In this document: positions 1-6,106 of the stretch, one piece after another | Layout of the letters: every line of letters begins with the position of its first letter | Numbering within the stretch: position 1 is the first letter of the stretch | NCBI GenBank assembly: GCA_039024295.1 | Contig: JBCDIQ010000099.1 | Coordinates: 1-15,711 of the forward strand | Reading direction: 5' to 3' | From: JBCDIQ01 sp039024295 | GTDB lineage: Bacteria; Bacteroidota; Bacteroidia; J057 | DNA: 15,711 bases | Program-made: the position numbers and the translations under genes | The notes under the pieces: model-generated | What the model saw: only the letters and a program-made list of their open reading frames with translations | Database searches by the model: none | Told to the model about the DNA's origin: nothing

Positions 1-44
1 AGCGCATGGGAAGGGGCCGAGAACTGCTGTGAGGAACGCGGGAG

Positions 45-109
45 GCAAAGCAAGCTAGCGTGACAGGCCCGAGCGAGCTTGCGAGTGAGGGCCTGGCGCG
101 ATGCTTTGC
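45..109. repeat. GC-rich imperfect hairpin in noncoding DNA at left edge
   Basis: The first ~140 bases are visibly GC-rich and show no convincing gene. Nested complementary arms are present: GCAAAGCA (45-52) pairs with TGCTTTGC (102-109), and CAGGCCC (64-70) pairs with GGGCCTG (89-95), leaving an 18-base loop. A further GCAAGCT/AGCTTGC pair (50-56 and 76-82) offers an alternative fold. The flanks carry near-repeats GAGGAACGCGG and GACGAACGCCG (31-41 and 122-132). It lies downstream of the two recombinase genes. It could be a folded recombination site, the end of a mobile element, or a structured transcript; the sequence does not decide. Confidence 0.4.
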
Positions 110-147
110 TGCCGACCAAGTGACGAACGCCGCTTTTCCTGATTCAG

Positions 148-190
148 CGTTATGCTGATCATGAGCACAATGCTGATTATCAGCATAACG
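148..190. repeat. Perfect 12-bp inverted repeat, candidate recombinase site or terminator
   Basis: CGTTATGCTGAT (148-159) is exactly complementary to ATCAGCATAACG (179-190), with 19 bases between. The heptamer TGCTGAT occurs at 153-159 and 171-177 and inverted at 179-185, so a second, tighter palindrome (TGCTGAT-T-ATCAGCA, 171-185) overlaps the first. It begins 12 bases beyond the stop codon of the downstream tyrosine recombinase. There is no T-tract, so a simple intrinsic terminator is unlikely. Paired 11-13-bp inverted arms next to tyrosine recombinase genes are typical core binding sites, but 19 bp is longer than the usual 6-8 bp crossover region. Function is inferred from position only. 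Confidence 0.5.
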
Positions 191-202
191 TGATTACCAG
201 AC

Positions 203-1078
203 CTACCCTAATGGATGCAGCTCACCGATCTGCTTTTGTAGCTGCTCCAGCTCCCCCATTGAGTAACGTTCGGTGGAACTGACATACCGATGTCCTGCCA
301 AGTATTGCGCTTTTCTGAGGCCGTAACGCTTGATCCAGATCGAGATCCGGCTTTGACGTAACTGCTTGGCTGATTGCAAGGCTAGTTCTCGCTTTTTGAG
401 CTGTTGCAGCATTTTGGCTATCACATTGCCGAGGTTAGGAGTTGAACCTTGGGTGACAAACAGACGACCGGCCAGGTCATTGGGAGTTTCATTTGAAAGA
501 AGAAAGCTCCTTTCCTCGCTAAGGTAGCGGATTAAGCTCTCGACTTGAACGGCTTCCAAAGGGATCGTCCTGGCGTTGCTTTTTCTGTCTTTGGTCACAT
601 AGACCGTTGTTTGGGCTAGGTCCAGGTGCTTGATTTGCATTCGTTCCAACGCGCCTTTTCCCAAGCCCTGGAAGATCATCATGCCCAGGATTACTTTGTT
701 TCTGGTGCGTACAGGGCTGTTTACTCGGTACTGATGGAAGATGCGTTGCAGCTCTTCTGCTTTCAAAAGTCCATGGGCAACCGTTGTTCGTGTTCCCCTC
801 AGGTGTAGGTCTCTGGCGGGATTTTGCTCGGTGATTCCTGCTGCTTTCAAGTAGGTGAAGTAATGTCTCAGGATGTTTAAGAGCTGGTTGGTGTAGCTTA
901 GGCTAAAGGCTTGATCCTGGCAGTATGCCAGGAAATCCAACAGGTCTACATACTCGATTTTGTGAGCTGCTATTCCCCTCTTTTTTCTCCAGGTGCTAAA
1001 GATTAACAAGCCTCGCTGGTAGGTTTTCAGGGTGCTGGCACTAACACCTTTTTGCCGAAGATAGTCTTGGAAGGTCAT
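203..1078 (-). CDS. Tyrosine recombinase with degenerate catalytic residues (second of a pair)
   Basis: A 291-residue phage-integrase-family protein with a SAM-like core-binding domain (about residues 1-95) and a C-terminal catalytic domain (about 105-285). Recognisable parts are the beta-hairpin Lys region (K163/K166), LRQSR with R241, AGHRYVSST with H263, and nucleophile Y272. Two positions are aberrant. Where family members have GLRxSEL, this protein reads GLGKGAL, so the box I Arg is replaced by G140. The HxxR motif reads KQLR, with K238 in place of His, a change some active recombinases tolerate. The ATG lies three bases after the stop of the complete recombinase upstream, so they are probably co-transcribed and may act as a heteromer. 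The missing Arg suggests a structural or regulatory partner, or an inactive subunit. Length fits XerC/D-like enzymes (~300). Confidence 0.88.
   Translation of the reverse strand: MTFQDYLRQKGVSASTLKTYQRGLLIFSTWRKKRGIAAHKIEYVDLLDFLAYCQDQAFSLSYTNQLLNILRHYFTYLKAAGITEQNPARDLHLRGTRTTVAHGLLKAEELQRIFHQYRVNSPVRTRNKVILGMMIFQGLGKGALERMQIKHLDLAQTTVYVTKDRKSNARTIPLEAVQVESLIRYLSEERSFLLSNETPNDLAGRLFVTQGSTPNLGNVIAKMLQQLKKRELALQSAKQLRQSRISIWIKRYGLRKAQYLAGHRYVSSTERYSMGELEQLQKQIGELHPLG
486..514. repeat. Sequence word shared with the primase-helicase gene (copy 1)
   Basis: Within the degenerate recombinase gene, GTTTCATTTGAAAGAAGAA followed by AGCTCCTTTC closely matches 3805-3833 in the primase-helicase gene. 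The two differ by one substitution and a compensating pair of one-base indels. Here it encodes ERSFLLSNET in the segment between the beta-hairpin and the HxxR box. Confidence 0.4.
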
Positions 1079-1081
1079 CCC

Positions 1082-1993
1082 TTAGAGCTTGTTGATTCGG
1101 GTATATATCTGGGTGGATTCCAGGCTTTGATGCCCCAGGAACTTCCCGATCTGGTGCAGCTCCATGCCTGCTGCCAACAAGTGGGTAGCAATGGAATGGC
1201 GCAAGCCATGCAGGCTCACCTGCTTTTTGATTGCGGCTAGTTCGAGCAGTCGCTTGAGCCTCAGGGCCAACATCTGGCCTGTCATTCGGTTGCCTTTCAT
1301 GCTGAGAAAGAAGGCTGGATTGGAAGGCTCTTTCAGCTTTCTGGCTAACGCTAGCCTGCCTGATTCCAAGTAGCCTTGCAAGTCCTTCAAAACTGTTGGG
1401 GGCAGCGGAACCATCCGTTCCTTATAACCTTTTCCATGCCTGACCAACAACATCGAACGACCTTCCAGGATGTCGCCTTTGTCCAGCTTTACGCCTTCTG
1501 ACCTGCGCAAGCCACAGCCGTAAAATACCCCCAACATCGCCCGGTCTCTTTGGCCTAATGCCGTACTTTCACACACCCGGTATAGCTGGATCACTTCCTC
1601 TTGGGTGAGTACTTCCGGCTCGATCCGAACTTGTTTCCTGAAGCCTGCTCCCAGATGATCCGGCAACGCCAACTCGCCCTGTGCGGTCTCTCGTAAGTAG
1701 CGACGAAAGCAGCGAAGCATCTGAACGTGTTTGACCAAAGCCGTCACTTTCAAAGCACCTGCCCTGCCTCTTTCTTTTTTGCGTCTTTGAAGCCTTTCAA
1801 CGTAGGTGGCCACGTCTTCCGCCTTGACTTCTGCCAAGGGCTTTTCATGTGCTTCCAACCAGTGCAAAAACTCCTGGAGGTAGTTCGGCATCCCGTAGCA
1901 GGTCGAAGCCGCATAGCCCATGAGGTGCAACCAGTTACCAAAACCGGCCTGCAAACGCTTATGTGTAGGATTTGTGAGGGGTAGCGACTTCAT
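1082..1993 (-). CDS. Tyrosine recombinase/integrase, XerC/D-like, catalytically complete
   Basis: A site-specific DNA recombinase that cuts and rejoins DNA through a 3'-phosphotyrosine intermediate. The open frame reaches a GTG at 2134 (350 residues), but I prefer the ATG at 1993, giving 303 residues: the 47 residues before it do not resemble the family and the shorter protein has the usual XerC/D length. Numbered from the GTG, the catalytic set is complete: R210 in GCGLRRSEG, K235 in HGKGYKER, H309 and R312 in LHGLRHSIATHLL, H335 in FLGHQSLES and Y344 in TQIYTRI. The N-terminal SAM-like domain precedes an Arg/Lys-rich linker. It is the first gene of a two-recombinase operon, with three bases to the next gene. 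The upstream primase-helicase on the same strand suggests it integrates or excises that element. Confidence 0.92.
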   Translation of the reverse strand: MKSLPLTNPTHKRLQAGFGNWLHLMGYAASTCYGMPNYLQEFLHWLEAHEKPLAEVKAEDVATYVERLQRRKKERGRAGALKVTALVKHVQMLRCFRRYLRETAQGELALPDHLGAGFRKQVRIEPEVLTQEEVIQLYRVCESTALGQRDRAMLGVFYGCGLRRSEGVKLDKGDILEGRSMLLVRHGKGYKERMVPLPPTVLKDLQGYLESGRLALARKLKEPSNPAFFLSMKGNRMTGQMLALRLKRLLELAAIKKQVSLHGLRHSIATHLLAAGMELHQIGKFLGHQSLESTQIYTRINKL

Positions 1994-2057
1994 ATTTTGC
2001 TGGATTTGGTTGGGAATGTAGTTGTCCAAAAAGGTAGGGGTATCTCTTTTTGATGAA

Positions 2058-2160
2058 ATACTTGAAAGACTGCAACACTTAGGATTAATTAGCTGGTTAC
2101 CAATATCTTTTACCCTAATAAAGCGGTGCAACACTTGTGAAAGACTTATGATATACTTGA
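2058..2160. repeat. Three short words duplicated in reversed order upstream of the recombinase operon
   Basis: The 220-base gap between the primase-helicase stop and the preferred recombinase start (1994-2213) holds no other gene that I can support. Within it, ATACTTGA, TGAAAGACT and TGCAACACTT occur in that order, overlapping, at 2058-2065, 2063-2071 and 2071-2080. The same words recur in the opposite order, all still on the plus strand, at 2127-2136 (TGCAACACTT), 2138-2146 (TGAAAGACT) and 2153-2160 (ATACTTGA). This is the expected promoter region of the recombinase operon, so they could be operator half-sites or arm-type recombinase sites. I found no convincing Bacteroidota promoter here. 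Confidence 0.5.
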
Positions 2161-2213
2161 TGTAGTGCTATACTTTATGTAGAACTTTTCTTTACCTCGA
2201 ACTAAATAACCCA

Positions 2214-4859
2214 TCAACCAGCGTACTGCCCATCAGCGTACTGCCCATCAGGATACTTCTTCCAGAGCTTCTCCAGCACTTCATCCAGGATACCCACCCC
2301 CTTTTTCAGCACCTCATACTCGCCCCATTGAACGATTTCATATTCGTAGCCCTGCTTTCTGTTTCCACCCGTTTGCTTGATATAGCCCCGCCTTTCGAGT
2401 TCTGAAAGCCTACGGCTCAAGGTGGCAGGATGGATGCGTAGCTCCTTTCTGATGGGAAGGGTAACAAACTTGTTGATCTCCCGATCCACCATCGTTTTGA
2501 GTGCTTCAAAAAAGCTTCTGAGCTGGCCGCTTAGCTCGTCTGATTTTCTTAAGAGGCTTTCTTTACACAGCCGATTGGCGATGGCGACATCTTCCAGGGT
2601 TGTTTCGATGTAGCTGATGCCGCTGGTGTCTATTTTTCGGGTTCGTTGGTATTGATGCAAGAAGGTCACCGCCTTGATCAGGGTGATGTAGTGCATATTG
2701 GTTCGCAGTTGCTTGAACACATAGGGCGGCAGTTGCAGCTCGGGTTGGAAGGGATTGACCACCTTAATCGGCTGCAACATCCGTTGGAGGTTGTGGACGT
2801 GTTTCAGGATGTTATCATCCACTTCTTGTTCCAGGCCTGCGGCCTTGCGGTTTTGGTAGGCCATCACGGCGGCTACCTGTTCGCGGCTTTCGTTTACATG
2901 GATCAAAAAGCTGCGGTTTGCGTTGTCCTCATAGATCTTTTCCTTGGTGGTGGCACCTGCCACAGCCAGCGGCCCGTAGGCAATCAGTTGCACTTGCTCG
3001 AAGGCCCCTGTCTTGGGATTGGCTTCTAGCACATGCTTGCTAATGCTTTGGCTCGACATAAACTCACGCAGCGGGTAGAGTGCGCCATAGCTGCCGTCGA
3101 GGTCTTCGAGCAGCAGGATTTTGTGTGACCAAAACTCAGGATAGGGAGGGCGGTAGAGCACATTTTCACTCAGCGAGGTGGCTGCGTACTTGCATTCCTC
3201 CGGCACGAGCTTAAAGACTGTTTTGAGCAGATTAGTCTTACCTGATCCGCTGCTGCCATGCACCAAGGCATGTAAAGGATGTTCAAAGTATCTGGTCAAA
3301 AAGATCATCCAAAGCAACAGGCCGTTGGTGGTTTCTCCTACCAGCCCGGCCGCCTGCAGGGCTTGTTCCAGTTTTTCTATGAGCTTGGGGGAGTTCAGGA
3401 TCCGACCCGCATAGAGCTTCTCTTTATCTGTCATCTGGTAGGTTTTCCGCTCTTGCTTTTGCTGTTTCTGTGCCTGTTTTTGCTCGCATCGCCACTGTTC
3501 CACCACTTCTGTAAAGGTATCCATCTCGGGCTTCAAGGCATGTTCGGGCAGCTCCAGTTCGGCAGATGCAGCCTTCAAAAAGGCCATTTTCGCCTTGTAG
3601 TTGTACAGGTTGACTTCATCGCGGAAGTGCTGGCCGTGCTGTTTGTTCGTCACAAAGAGGCTTAGCCGCAAGCGGTGTAAAGCCGTAACATCCACCCCGC
3701 CCCATATCTGGATATCTAACAACTCACTCTCATAGCGCATCTGATCAGGCTGGGAAGTATCCAGGTAATACGAAGCCTTAGGCGGAGTGGCAGCCTCATT
3801 TTTTGTTTCAATTGAAAGAAGAAGCTCCCTTTCACCTACAAGCTCCTTTTCTCCCACTACCTTCCTTTTTGCAAGCAAGTACGCCCGTGCAGCTGCATCC
3901 AGGCTGTTGACATCTTCCCCCTCGGGCGTTTCTACGTAAGTGATTGTCAGACTTGGTTTCAGGGCTTTGAGCTTGTCTGATAGCAGTTCTATCGCCTTTC
4001 TGCCTGCTTCATCGCCATCCATAAACAGCGTCACTTCTGCTAGCTCCGGCAAATTCGCAATCGCTTTTCGGTGGTCTTTCGTCAGCCCTTCGGTGCCATA
4101 CAACGCGATCACCGCCTGGTCTGGTTGTAGCTCCGGCAACAAAGTCGCTGCATCTATCACACTTTCTGTTAGGATCATATGCTTGGTCTCTTTCGCTGGC
4201 CAGCCCGGATACAAGCCCTGATGGCTGCCTTTCATATACACATGACCTCCCTGCCCCGTAATTCTTCTGCCATAGATCCCTACCATCTTTCCTGCTTCAT
4301 CCTTCAAGCCAAAGATCACACAGCTACCGAAGTGCGGCTTACCCGTCTGATTGATAAGCCGGTTTGCTTGTGCCTGTGCTTGGGTAATTGCACTTTGGGT
4401 GATTACATTTGCCAGCTTGACGGTACAGTAGCCCACTTCTACCCCTTCAATGCCCCTTTGTCTCAGGTAGCCTTTTGCATGTGTGGGCAAGGTTTGACAA
4501 GCTTCATAGAAGGCCTGAAGCACCTGCGGGTCACGTGGTGCCTGCTTTTTCGCTACTGCTACAGCTACTCCTGCTGCTGGCTCGTGGGCTCCGGCTAGTT
4601 GCTTGGCCTTCAAGATCGCTTCATGCTTCGAGACTTTCTCATAGTACATCACAAAGTCGATCACATCCAACGAATGACCCGCCGTAGCACACTTACTTGA
4701 AAAGCAGTACACCGTATTTGTCTCTGGATACACCTGCATACTCGCTTTCTTGTCCTCATGGAAAGGGCATTTGAGCATGTTGTTTCTGTCAGGACGTAGG
4801 CCGTAGTGATTCAATACCGACAGGATCGAAAGGCGTAACTTGATCTCGGAGAGGTGCAT
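2214..4859 (-). CDS. Primase-helicase: CHC2 zinc finger, Toprim, AAA+ ATPase and winged helix
   Basis: An 881-residue protein likely to start replication of a plasmid or integrative element. Residues 1-85 form a DnaG-type CHC2 zinc finger (C31, H34, C52, C57; motif CPFHEDKKAS). Residues ~225-310 are a Toprim domain with E232 in LTESVIDA and D281/D283 in MDGDEAGRKA, the metal-binding acidic residues of primer synthesis. A linker rich in Gln and Lys (~455-475) leads to an ATPase domain with Walker A GSSGSGKT (535-542), Walker B ILLLEDLD (581-588) and possible Arg finger R649. The C-terminus (~795-835) carries a winged helix, RIHPATLSRRLSELERRGYI. The ATG is supported by the typical start of the CHC2 domain shortly after it and by a promoter about 45 bp upstream. 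I infer element replication from the domain set and the neighbouring recombinases; no origin was identified. Confidence 0.9.
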   Translation of the reverse strand: MHLSEIKLRLSILSVLNHYGLRPDRNNMLKCPFHEDKKASMQVYPETNTVYCFSSKCATAGHSLDVIDFVMYYEKVSKHEAILKAKQLAGAHEPAAGVAVAVAKKQAPRDPQVLQAFYEACQTLPTHAKGYLRQRGIEGVEVGYCTVKLANVITQSAITQAQAQANRLINQTGKPHFGSCVIFGLKDEAGKMVGIYGRRITGQGGHVYMKGSHQGLYPGWPAKETKHMILTESVIDAATLLPELQPDQAVIALYGTEGLTKDHRKAIANLPELAEVTLFMDGDEAGRKAIELLSDKLKALKPSLTITYVETPEGEDVNSLDAAARAYLLAKRKVVGEKELVGERELLLSIETKNEAATPPKASYYLDTSQPDQMRYESELLDIQIWGGVDVTALHRLRLSLFVTNKQHGQHFRDEVNLYNYKAKMAFLKAASAELELPEHALKPEMDTFTEVVEQWRCEQKQAQKQQKQERKTYQMTDKEKLYAGRILNSPKLIEKLEQALQAAGLVGETTNGLLLWMIFLTRYFEHPLHALVHGSSGSGKTNLLKTVFKLVPEECKYAATSLSENVLYRPPYPEFWSHKILLLEDLDGSYGALYPLREFMSSQSISKHVLEANPKTGAFEQVQLIAYGPLAVAGATTKEKIYEDNANRSFLIHVNESREQVAAVMAYQNRKAAGLEQEVDDNILKHVHNLQRMLQPIKVVNPFQPELQLPPYVFKQLRTNMHYITLIKAVTFLHQYQRTRKIDTSGISYIETTLEDVAIANRLCKESLLRKSDELSGQLRSFFEALKTMVDREINKFVTLPIRKELRIHPATLSRRLSELERRGYIKQTGGNRKQGYEYEIVQWGEYEVLKKGVGILDEVLEKLWKKYPDGQYADGQYAG
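2219..2248. repeat. 15-bp perfect tandem duplication at the 3' end of the primase-helicase
   Basis: CAGCGTACTGCCCAT is present twice, head to tail (2219-2233 and 2234-2248). It encodes a doubled DGQYA at the extreme C-terminus of the protein, just before the stop. The unit is a multiple of three, so the frame is kept. It is best explained as replication slippage in an unconstrained tail. Confidence 0.85.
3805..3833. repeat. Sequence word shared with the degenerate recombinase gene (copy 2)
   Basis: GTTTCAATTGAAAGAAGAA followed by GCTCCCTTTC matches 486-514. It encodes ERELLLSIET in the linker after the Toprim domain of the primase-helicase, next to an internal repeat of the peptide GE(K/R)EL. 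The linker position is consistent with a tolerated insertion, but chance similarity is not excluded. Confidence 0.4.
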
Positions 4860-4871
4860 TGGGGAAAAGTT

Positions 4872-4955
4872 TGAGAAAAATACCTGATTCTCAGATATGT
4901 CTCAAAAGTATCACTTCTTAGATATAAAACAAACCCATTTCAGAGAATAGTCTCA
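4872..4955. promoter_or_regulatory. Cluster of TCTCA/TGAGA words, candidate operator for the divergent XRE regulator
   Basis: The 163-base gap between divergent genes (4860-5022) is AT-rich and repeats one word. TGAGAA (4872-4877) faces TTCTCA (4888-4893) as an inverted repeat. TCTCA recurs 11 bp on (4900-4904), GAGA-ATAG-TCTC forms a short palindrome (4943-4954), and TTCTCA appears once more at 5014-5019, just before the regulator's ATG. The copies overlap the predicted start of the primase-helicase transcript and the upstream part of the regulator promoter. Autoregulation and repression of replication are inferred from position and repetition. Confidence 0.45.
4903..4933 (-). promoter_or_regulatory. 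Bacteroidota-type promoter of the primase-helicase gene
   Basis: Read on the minus strand, TTTG (4930-4933) is followed after exactly 19 bp by TACTTTTG (4903-4910). This matches the Bacteroidota sigma-A consensus, TTTG at -33 and TAnnTTTG at -7. Transcription would begin near 4899, giving an untranslated leader of about 40 bases before the ATG at 4859. TGAGA/TCTCA words overlap the predicted start and leader, so repression by the divergent XRE-type regulator is plausible. Confidence 0.7.
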
Positions 4956-4966
4956 TTATTTTAACT

Positions 4967-4974
4967 TATATTTG
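4967..4974 (+). promoter_or_regulatory. Candidate -7 box of the XRE regulator/toxin-antitoxin operon
   Basis: TATATTTG matches the Bacteroidota -7 consensus TAnnTTTG exactly and lies 48 bases before the regulator ATG. No TTTG is found at the proper distance upstream, where GAGAATAGTCTC sits instead, so this promoter may be weak or tightly regulated. No such box is seen in the gap between the regulator and the antitoxin, which favours one transcript for all three genes. Confidence 0.4.
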
Positions 4975-5022
4975 ATATAAACAACCCGGTTCAAGGGATT
5001 TTCATTCCATATATTCTCACAA

Positions 5023-5358
5023 ATGACTATTTCTGAACGAATTAGGCTTTATCGACAGAAGAAAAATATATCTCAGCAAGAACTCGCCAAGAGGTCAGGG
5101 GTCAATGTAAAAAGCCTTTCTAGGTATGAGCTAGGAACAAGTGTACCACCTGCCGATGCATTAAAAGCGATTGCGGATGCACTCGAAGTTTCTGCTGATG
5201 CCTTACTTAATGACGATCAAGTGACCATTAAGGATAAAGAGCTTTTAGAGAAGTTCGAAGTCATCCAGGAGATGAATGGAGATGCTAAAAAGATGGTGAT
5301 GACCTTCCTGGAGATGGTCGTCAGGGACCATAGAGCAAAAGAGGCTTATCTTGCCTAA
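5023..5358 (+). CDS. XRE/Cro-family helix-turn-helix transcriptional regulator
   Basis: A 111-residue DNA-binding protein. Residues 3-60 form a classic HTH_3 domain, with helix-turn-helix ISQQELAKRSGVNVKSLSRY and the family signature ELGTSVPPADALKAIADAL. A C-terminal helical part (~65-111) probably mediates dimerisation. It is divergent from the primase-helicase and stands 47 bp before a toxin-antitoxin pair, so it may control both. Repeated TCTCA words in the divergent gap could be its operators. Alternatives are a phage-type repressor keeping the element quiet or an extra antitoxin-like regulator. The same C-terminal pattern recurs in a truncated copy just after the toxin gene. Confidence 0.88.
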   Translation: MTISERIRLYRQKKNISQQELAKRSGVNVKSLSRYELGTSVPPADALKAIADALEVSADALLNDDQVTIKDKELLEKFEVIQEMNGDAKKMVMTFLEMVVRDHRAKEAYLA

Positions 5359-5405
5359 CCTTAATCCTGCAGTTCAAGTAAAACAGATTCTAAACCAAGA
5401 GTAGC

Positions 5406-5612
5406 ATGAAAGTCCTACTAGATATACAAGACGCTAAAGCCATACACATCATGGAGATTCTCAGCAATCTCCCTTATGTAAAAGTCCAACTCCTTACTGA
5501 TGAGAAAGCACTGTTTATGACAGAGCTCAAAGAAGCAGTAGAAAATCTCAAGCTCGTCAGAGAAGGAAAAATCGAAGCCAGACCCGCAAGAGAGCTGCTA
5601 GATGAGCTATGA
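5406..5612 (+). CDS. Putative type II antitoxin of the downstream RelE/ParE-family toxin
   Basis: A 68-residue protein. Its N-terminus (MKVLLDIQDAKAIHIMEIL) predicts a beta-strand and helix. The C-terminus is charged and helical (ELKEAVENLKLVREGKIEA, ending ARELLDEL), as expected of a disordered-to-helical segment that wraps a toxin. I recognise no canonical HTH or ribbon-helix-helix motif, so the assignment rests on size, organisation and partner. The last 11 bases overlap the toxin start, the usual translationally coupled antitoxin-then-toxin order. A weak AAGAG stands just upstream of the ATG. The pair probably stabilises the neighbouring mobile element after loss, which is an inference. 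Confidence 0.75.
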   Translation: MKVLLDIQDAKAIHIMEILSNLPYVKVQLLTDEKALFMTELKEAVENLKLVREGKIEARPARELLDEL

Positions 5613-5940
5613 GGTCATTAACATTCCCCCGTTTGACAAACAGGTCAAGCGACTCGCTAAAAAGTATCGCTCCATCAAAAGCGACTTAGACACCCTGATT
5701 ACAAGCCTGGAAAAAGACCCCAAGCAAGGACGAGACTTAGGAAAAGGCTGCTACAAAGTCAGAATGGCCATCAGCGATAAAGGAAAAGGAAAATCAGGAG
5801 GGGCAAGGGTGATTACTACGGTCATAGTCATCGAAAAAACCGTCTACCTCCTAGCCATTTACGATAAGTCGGAGAAACAGACCATTTCCGATCAGGAGAT
5901 TCAGGATCTTCTGGAATGGATAGAAGAGAGTGACAAGTAA
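5602..5940 (+). CDS. RelE/ParE-family type II toxin
   Basis: A 112-residue basic protein with the RelE/ParE order: an N-terminal helical hairpin (FDKQVKRLAKKY to LEKDP, ~11-40), then beta-strands carrying KVRMA (52-56), the Gly-rich turn and GGARVIT (66-72), and VYLLAIYDKSEKQ (81-93). GGxRVI and the preceding basic turn are typical of RelE-like ribosome-dependent mRNA endonucleases rather than gyrase-targeting ParE, but the family call is surer than the target. The ATG lies inside the antitoxin gene, giving an 11-base overlap. The TAA stop is followed without a frame change by a fragment of an XRE regulator. The ORF appears intact. Confidence 0.85.
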   Translation: MSYEVINIPPFDKQVKRLAKKYRSIKSDLDTLITSLEKDPKQGRDLGKGCYKVRMAISDKGKGKSGGARVITTVIVIEKTVYLLAIYDKSEKQTISDQEIQDLLEWIEESDK

Positions 5941-6057
5941 GAAGTTCAGCTTATCCAGCAGCTAGCACCCGAAGAAAGAAGCATGGTATTTAAAATGATC
6001 GATACCTTCCTTACCCAAAAGAAGTTCAGGGAGTTCTTTCAAGAGAATATCGGGTAG
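5941..6057 (+). pseudogene. C-terminal remnant of an XRE-type regulator, in frame after the toxin stop
   Basis: Reading straight through the toxin TAA in the same frame gives 38 codons and a TAG: EVQLIQQLAP, then EERSMVFKMIDTFLTQKKFR, then EFFQENIG. This aligns without gaps to the C-terminal helices of the XRE regulator at 5023-5358 (VIQEMNGDAKKMVMTFLEMV), sharing the IQ and MV positions and the overall helical pattern. There is no HTH and the only ATG is mid-fragment, so it is not an independent gene. It looks like the 3' end of a second regulator whose 5' part was lost when the toxin-antitoxin pair moved in. Confidence 0.6.
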
Positions 6058-6083
6058 GAACTCTAAGCAGATTTGAACTTCTT
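6019..6083. repeat. Short inverted and direct repeats between the toxin operon and the Rhs locus
   Basis: AAGAAGTTC (6019-6027) is complementary to GAACTTCTT (6075-6083). AAGAAGTTCAG also occurs as a direct repeat at 5939-5949 and 6019-6029, the first copy spanning the toxin stop codon. Shorter arms GAGTTC (6031-6036) and GAACTC (6058-6063) nest inside. It lies between convergent transcription units, where a bidirectional terminator would be expected, but loops are long and no T-tract follows. It may instead mark a recombination junction. Confidence 0.3.
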
Positions 6084-6106
6084 AAGTCTCTATACCTCCT
6101 TCCACT

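Noticed and set aside
148..190. Integron attC site
   Set aside because: The outer arms read GTTATGC and GCATAAC in the wrong orientation and without the RYYYAAC/GTTRRRY consensus, and there is no cassette array.
1994..2134. N-terminal extension of the complete recombinase from the GTG at 2134
   Set aside because: The 47 extra residues do not resemble recombinases, the start is GTG, and the region holds duplicated words more typical of regulatory DNA. It cannot be fully excluded.
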